A DNA stretch of 14,969 nt from an uncultured Collinsella sp. GTDB taxonomy: Bacteria; Actinomycetota; Coriobacteriia; Coriobacteriales; Coriobacteriaceae. Each line of letters starts with the position of its first letter. Position 1 is the first letter of the stretch. Below the pieces are notes generated by a model that was given only the letters and a program-made list of their open reading frames with translations, did not search any database and was not told the origin of the DNA. The stretch is taken from contig UQNU01000056.1 of assembly GCA_900542555.1 (NCBI GenBank), positions 1 through 14,969 on the forward strand, in the 5' to 3' direction. A program made the translations under genes and the position numbers. Of the stretch, positions 12,302 through 14,969 are shown piece by piece.

Positions 12302-12327
12302 GTACTCATGCAACGTTGCATGAGTAC
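12302..12327. repeat. Perfect 26-bp iteron palindrome after dnaB
   Basis: GTACTCATGCAAC and its exact complement meet at 12314/12315, 14 bases past the dnaB stop. A T run (12330-12333) soon follows, so the hairpin may also terminate the dnaB transcript. A lone TCTAGAAGA site sits at 12342, pairing the two motif families again. Confidence 0.82.
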
Positions 12328-12349
12328 GCTTTTGCCCAATTTCTAGAAG

Positions 12350-12369
12350 ATCCATCGCAATAGATGGAT
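12350..12369. promoter_or_regulatory. Short inverted repeat before the orphan antitoxin
   Basis: ATCCATC (12350-12356) and GATGGAT (12363-12369) are 7-bp arms around GCAATA, 18 bases before the ATG at 12388. This is a fitting position for an autoregulatory operator of an antitoxin; it could also be an RNA hairpin in the leader. Confidence 0.4.
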
Positions 12370-12387
12370 TGAAAAAGGGGGATCCAT

Positions 12388-12657
12388 ATGTATGGACCGG
12401 TGAGCAAGGACGGGCCGTCGATGGAGTTTGGCGAGGTCGGCGAGGAGATCAAAGATGAGGCACGGCGCCGGGTGGTGAAAGAAATCGTCGCAAAGCTCAA
12501 GGTCGATGCCGACGATGTCACCGAGATCACTGGAACCCCGGTCGAGGAGATTGATCCTTTCTGGAGCAAAGAGAACCAGAAACACCTAGAGGTAGCTGCA
12601 GAAAGGCTTGATTCCGGTAAGGGAGAGATGCACGGGCTCATCCCTTTAAATGACTGA
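12388..12657 (+). CDS. RelB/YefM-like antitoxin homologue without a visible toxin, 89 aa
   Basis: The C-terminal half, DPFWSKENQKHLEVAAERLD then SGKGEMHGLIPLND, matches the toxin-binding tail typical of RelB/DinJ- and YefM-type antitoxins (PFYSxEN..L..S...L..GK...H.LI). The N-terminal half (KDEARRRVVKEIVAKLKVDADD) is helical and charged but does not show a clear RHH or YefM strand, so DNA binding is uncertain. AGGGGG lies 6 bases before the ATG; MEFGEV (12421) is a possible later start. No RelE/YoeB-like toxin follows: the gene is closed by a hairpin over its stop codon. It may be a solitary antitoxin that counters a chromosomal toxin, or a retained half of a lost pair. Confidence 0.68.
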   Translation: MYGPVSKDGPSMEFGEVGEEIKDEARRRVVKEIVAKLKVDADDVTEITGTPVEEIDPFWSKENQKHLEVAAERLDSGKGEMHGLIPLND

Positions 12658-12683
12658 AGCCGCCCCTACTAGGGCGGCTTCAG
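12654..12683 (+). terminator. Strong hairpin overlapping the antitoxin stop
   Basis: CTGAAGCCGCCC (12654-12665) and GGGCGGCTTCAG (12672-12683) form a perfect 12-bp stem with a CTACTA loop. No T tract follows, so it may act as an mRNA 3'-end stabiliser or an inefficient terminator. Confidence 0.55.
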
Positions 12684-12737
12684 CTGCTGGGAGAAAACCC
12701 CAAACTGTTTCCATCCGCGCAGGGCGCCGGCTCTGCC

Positions 12738-12795
12738 AAGCCTATAAGCGCTCCCGTGCGCTATATGCATCCTACATTCTTATAGGCTTTCTTTT
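12738..12795 (+). terminator. Long-loop hairpin with T-rich tail
   Basis: AAGCCTATAAG (12738-12748) pairs with CTTATAGGCTT (12779-12789), leaving a 30-base loop that contains a smaller GCGC/GCGC stem, and is followed by TCTTTT. It is probably a terminator that insulates the ATPase gene downstream; a small structured RNA is an alternative. Confidence 0.5.
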
Positions 12796-12815
12796 AGTAC
12801 AAGCTTCATAGTTCA

Positions 12816-12878
12816 ACCTGCAATTGTCCCAATGAATTACCTGCAATTGTCCCAATGAATTACCTGCAATTGTCCCAA
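12816..12878. repeat. Three tandem 23-bp repeats upstream of the ATPase gene
   Basis: The unit ACCTGCAATTGTCCCAATG plus AATT starts at 12816, 12839 and 12862; the third copy keeps the first 17 bases. A 23-bp pitch is slightly over two helical turns. The last copy overlaps the presumed -35 region of the ATPase promoter, so a regulator binding cooperatively is likely. Confidence 0.88.
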
Positions 12879-12907
12879 CGCAGCAGATAAACAGTATAAT
12901 TTATCTG
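12870..12907 (+). promoter_or_regulatory. Promoter and operator of the ATPase gene
   Basis: TATAAT (12895-12900) is a perfect -10. TTGTCC (12870-12875), inside the third 23-bp repeat, could be the -35, although the 19-base spacing is long. CAGATAAA (12884-12891) and TTTATCTG (12900-12907) form an inverted repeat centred on the -10, another possible operator. Confidence 0.6.
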
Positions 12908-12928
12908 TTTAAGAAGTGGGGTGCACTA

Positions 12929-14194
12929 GTGAATAGATATATAGACCGATGCGTCGATCGGCTGATCGAACGAGACCTCGTCATTTTCGGCGCGGTACTT
13001 GTTCAGGGACCGAAATGGTGCGGGAAGACGACGACGGCGCACCGCTTTGCGGAGTCATCGCTTTCTCTCTCCGATCCCGCTGGCGGCTTCGCGGCGCTTC
13101 AACTCGCTCGCCTCGACCCGGCTCAGGCGATAACCGGTGCGGCGCCGCGACTCATCGACGAGTGGCAGGAGGAGCCGAAGCTATGGGACGCAGTGCGTTT
13201 CGAGTGCGATGCGAGGGGAGGGGAACCAGGGCAGTTTATCCTTACCGGCTCGGCGACGCCGAACGATGCGGACCGACCGATGCACAGCGGCGTCGGGCGC
13301 ATCTCCCGCCTGCGGATGGACACCATGACGCTTTCCGAACTTGGCGTCTCGTCTGGTGCGGTTTCGATCGGTGCGCTGTTTGCAGGCGATCCCGTTAAAA
13401 CATCGCTCGGGTCCATCGATGGCATCAGCGGTGTTGCCGATATTCTCTGCCGCGGCGGTTGGCCTCAGGCGGTCGGCAGGACGACCGCCGAAGCGATGCG
13501 GATATCGGCTGCCTATATCGATGGCGTGTGCGAATCCGATGTCTCAAGAATCGACGGAGTGAGACGCGACCCGGAAAAGGTCAGGTCCCTGCTCTGCTCG
13601 CTCGCTCGCAACGAGTCGACTCTTTCCGGCACGAAAGCCATTGAAAGGGATCTGGACGGCGACATATCGAAGAACACAATTGCGAGTTACATGGACGCGC
13701 TGCGACGGATCAATATCGTCGACGACATCCCGGCGTGGCACCCGGCGCTCAGATCCCCGGTGAGGTTGCGCCAGGGCGCTAAGCGACATCTCGCGGACCC
13801 CTCGCTCGCCGTGGCGCTGCTCGGCGCGAATCCCAAGTCGTTGACGGCCGACCCGAAGACCCTCGGCCTGCTCTTCGAGTCCATCGTCCTGCACGATCTC
13901 AAGGTCTATGCGGCGGTCAACGACGCCTCCGTCTCGCATTACCACGACGCCGACGATCTGGAAGTCGATGCCATCGTCCACAGGCGCGACGGGTCATGGA
14001 TCGCGGTCGAGGTCAAGCTAGGAAGCCCGCAGGTGCCGGAGGCATCCGAGAACCTGCTTCGCCTAGAGCGGAAGCTGGTCGAGCGCGGGGAAAGACCGCC
14101 TGCGGCTAAGCTCATCGTCATCGGGTTCGGGATGCCTACCCACACGACGCCGGACGGCATCACCATCGCACCCATCGATACGATCGGCATCTAG
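12929..14194 (+). CDS. AAA ATPase with DUF4143 domain
   Basis: 421 residues from GTG. The N-terminal P-loop domain has Walker A GPKWCGKTT (27-35), Walker B RLIDEWQ (Asp77, Glu78), a sensor strand FILTGSA (103-109) and GRISRLRM with a likely Arg finger. The middle and C-terminal parts fit DUF4143, including KNTIASYMDALRRINIVDDI and LGLLFESIVLHDLKVYA. The end carries a PD-(D/E)xK-like set: Glu345, Asp347 (EVDAIV), Glu361 and Lys363 (AVEVK). Such archaeo-eukaryotic-type ATPases are common in anaerobes and actinobacteria; their role is not established, though the nuclease-like tail suggests DNA or nucleotide processing. It is transcribed alone from a promoter with three 23-bp repeats upstream. 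GTGGGG lies about 7 bases before the GTG. Confidence 0.92.
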   Translation: MNRYIDRCVDRLIERDLVIFGAVLVQGPKWCGKTTTAHRFAESSLSLSDPAGGFAALQLARLDPAQAITGAAPRLIDEWQEEPKLWDAVRFECDARGGEPGQFILTGSATPNDADRPMHSGVGRISRLRMDTMTLSELGVSSGAVSIGALFAGDPVKTSLGSIDGISGVADILCRGGWPQAVGRTTAEAMRISAAYIDGVCESDVSRIDGVRRDPEKVRSLLCSLARNESTLSGTKAIERDLDGDISKNTIASYMDALRRINIVDDIPAWHPALRSPVRLRQGAKRHLADPSLAVALLGANPKSLTADPKTLGLLFESIVLHDLKVYAAVNDASVSHYHDADDLEVDAIVHRRDGSWIAVEVKLGSPQVPEASENLLRLERKLVERGERPPAAKLIVIGFGMPTHTTPDGITIAPIDTIGI

Positions 14195-14261
14195 CGCGCA
14201 GCGTATCGGCAGCCTCTCCTGCCATACCTTTCGGTACACGCGGGTGATTTGCAAGTACCGA

Positions 14262-14338
14262 CTATTAGCTGTATCGTCCGCAAGTCCTGTCTAATAGTCA
14301 CTAATAGTGACGGTCGGGCAACGAGTTCGGGCTATTAG
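14262..14338. repeat. CTATTAG/CTAATAG array, third copy
   Basis: Motifs start at 14262 (CTATTAG), 14291 (CTAATAG), 14301 (CTAATAG) and 14332 (CTATTAG). Spacing is 29, 10 and 31 bp, the same rule as at 5791-5862, and the set is symmetric about 14300. It lies between two converging genes, where no promoter is expected, so a role beyond simple repression is likely. The rest of 14195-14458 holds only a short palindrome (14381-14400) and a terminator. Confidence 0.75.
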
Positions 14339-14410
14339 CCTTAATGTCTCCTATCCTCGGCCTGCTTCTTCTTGCATTGAAGCCTGAACCAGGTTCAGCT
14401 GGCATGGTTA

Positions 14411-14440
14411 AAAACGGGGGCGACGCTTTTGCGTCGCCCC
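14411..14440 (-). terminator. Rho-independent terminator of the small secreted-protein gene
   Basis: GGGGCGACGC (14417-14426) and GCGTCGCCCC (14431-14440) form a perfect 10-bp stem with a four-base loop. On the minus strand it is followed by GTTTTT, and it lies 19 bases past the stop at 14459. Confidence 0.88.
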
Positions 14441-14458
14441 TCGTCCCGGCCGGTTGCT

Positions 14459-14809
14459 TTAGTTGTACACACGGTAGTTACACTTGAACTGGGTTATGTG
14501 TCCATAGTTGGAGCGGTACCAACCCGACGTATAGCTGATTGCCCCTGCGCCTAGATAGTCGTAGCCCTTGTTGTAGCGAAGCTGACGGTAGGTCGTGTCG
14601 TACTCTGCTACGTAAAACGCGTCTCCAGAGAAGGCTTTGTACCGGTCCTTAACCGTCGAAGCCATGTACGCGGGTTCGACATCGCCTTTCTCCCCGTTGA
14701 GCGCATAGACGGGTGCCGCGATTCCGCATAAAGCCGTTGCCACGAGGATGGCGTAGACAGCCATGCGCGACGCATTGGACTTCAGCTGTTCAAATAGTTT
14801 TCTTGTCAT
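14459..14809 (-). CDS. Small secreted protein coupled to an ABC transporter, 116 aa
   Basis: Residues 1-36 form a classic signal peptide: basic start (TRKLFEQLKSNASR), hydrophobic core (MAVYAILVATALCGIAA) and PVYA as a cleavage site after Ala36. The mature part (about 80 residues) is rich in Tyr (14), Gly and Asn, with a single Cys, and ends WYRSNYGHITQFKCNYRVYN. The ATG overlaps the stop of the ABC ATPase gene (ATGA), and GGGAGGT lies inside that gene's end. Secreted peptides next to ABC genes recall lactococcin-972-type bacteriocin loci; the aromatic C-terminal SNYGH-like block is a weak echo of that family, but the Gly-Gly-Gly-x-W start is missing. A bacteriocin or a sensing/exported partner of the transporter are both open. 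Confidence 0.78.
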   Translation of the reverse strand: MTRKLFEQLKSNASRMAVYAILVATALCGIAAPVYALNGEKGDVEPAYMASTVKDRYKAFSGDAFYVAEYDTTYRQLRYNKGYDYLGAGAISYTSGWYRSNYGHITQFKCNYRVYN

Positions 14810-14969
14810 TCACCTCCCTCGTATGTATCGAGGTATTCCTGCTTGAGCGTCTGCGAGGACGACTCGATCTTTTCCACGAGCGTGCCGGCCTCGATGAAGT
14901 AGAACGAGTTGGTAAGGTCTGCCAGGTCGTCGAGCAGATGGCTTGAGATGAGCACGCTTCGTCCCCGCG
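14806..14969 (-). CDS. ABC transporter ATP-binding protein, C-terminal fragment
   Basis: Only the last 53 residues lie inside the window; the gene continues beyond 14969. The visible part starts RGRSVLISSHLLDDLADLTN. SVLISSHLL carries the H-loop histidine that follows the Walker B/D-loop region in ABC ATPases, and FYFIEAGTLVEK is the usual strand pair after it. The short tail (KIESSSQTLKQEYLDTYEGGE) fits the ABC-2/bacitracin-type exporters, whose ATPases end soon after this point. Its stop TGA overlaps the ATG of the small secreted protein. The membrane partner is not in the window and may lie upstream. Confidence 0.85.
   Translation of the reverse strand, partial: RGRSVLISSHLLDDLADLTNSFYFIEAGTLVEKIESSSQTLKQEYLDTYEGGE

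Noticed and set aside
12816..12878. CRISPR array
   Set aside because: Three units repeat head to tail with no variable spacers and no cas genes nearby; these are tandem operator-like repeats.

Overview
The window looks like the backbone of a low-copy plasmid (or plasmid-like element) from a high-GC Gram-positive bacterium. Coding regions are GC-rich with strong purine-rich ribosome binding sites, rho-independent hairpins are common, and the toxin-antitoxin, AAA/DUF4143 and surface-anchor families seen are frequent in gut Actinomycetota. My best guess is Coriobacteriia (Collinsella/Olsenella-like), held loosely because there is no chromosomal marker gene.

Layout. Positions 50-1090 (minus) hold a short coiled-coil ORF and a toxin-antitoxin pair with a perfect palindromic operator. 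At 1248-1832 (plus) is a serine recombinase. At 2021-3469 (plus) are a ribbon-helix-helix (RHH)/coiled-coil protein, a two-helix membrane protein and a lipoprotein. At 3500-5597 (minus) are three overlapping metallophosphoesterase genes read as one operon. At 5957-6546 are decayed 3' ends of surface-protein genes, each with its own terminator. At 6755-7508 (minus) are two small genes: a 74-codon gene broken by an in-frame TGA and a 56-residue membrane protein. At 7592-9039 is the partition locus: iterons, a ParA ATPase, an RHH ParB analogue and a protein with an internally duplicated domain. At 9401-12327 is the replicon: iteron origin, small CopG-like RHH protein, a two-winged-helix replication initiator and a DnaB-type helicase. 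At 12388-14194 are an orphan RelB-like antitoxin and a DUF4143-type ATPase preceded by three 23-bp repeats. At 14459-14969 (minus) are the end of an ABC transporter ATPase gene and a coupled small secreted protein.

The most striking feature is the non-coding signal. Three short-motif families are scattered over the element. (1) TCTAGAA-type sites occur at an exact 11-bp pitch at five loci (3488-3530, 7051-7105, 7592-7646, 7690-7721, 10836-10863), with a single copy at 12342. (2) CTATTAG/CTAATAG sites occur in pairs 10 bp apart, mostly repeating every ~30 bp, at three loci (5782-5878, 7166-7243, 14262-14338). (3) GTACTSATGCAACGTT sites form an iteron origin at 9401-9519 and large palindromes around rep and dnaB. 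I infer that family 1 binds the RHH partition protein and serves as a dispersed centromere and regulatory network, that family 3 binds the initiator, and that the reader of family 2 is unknown. Two small genes (6755-6979 and 7338-7508) fall below normal gene-calling length or are interrupted and were found by reading the frames directly.
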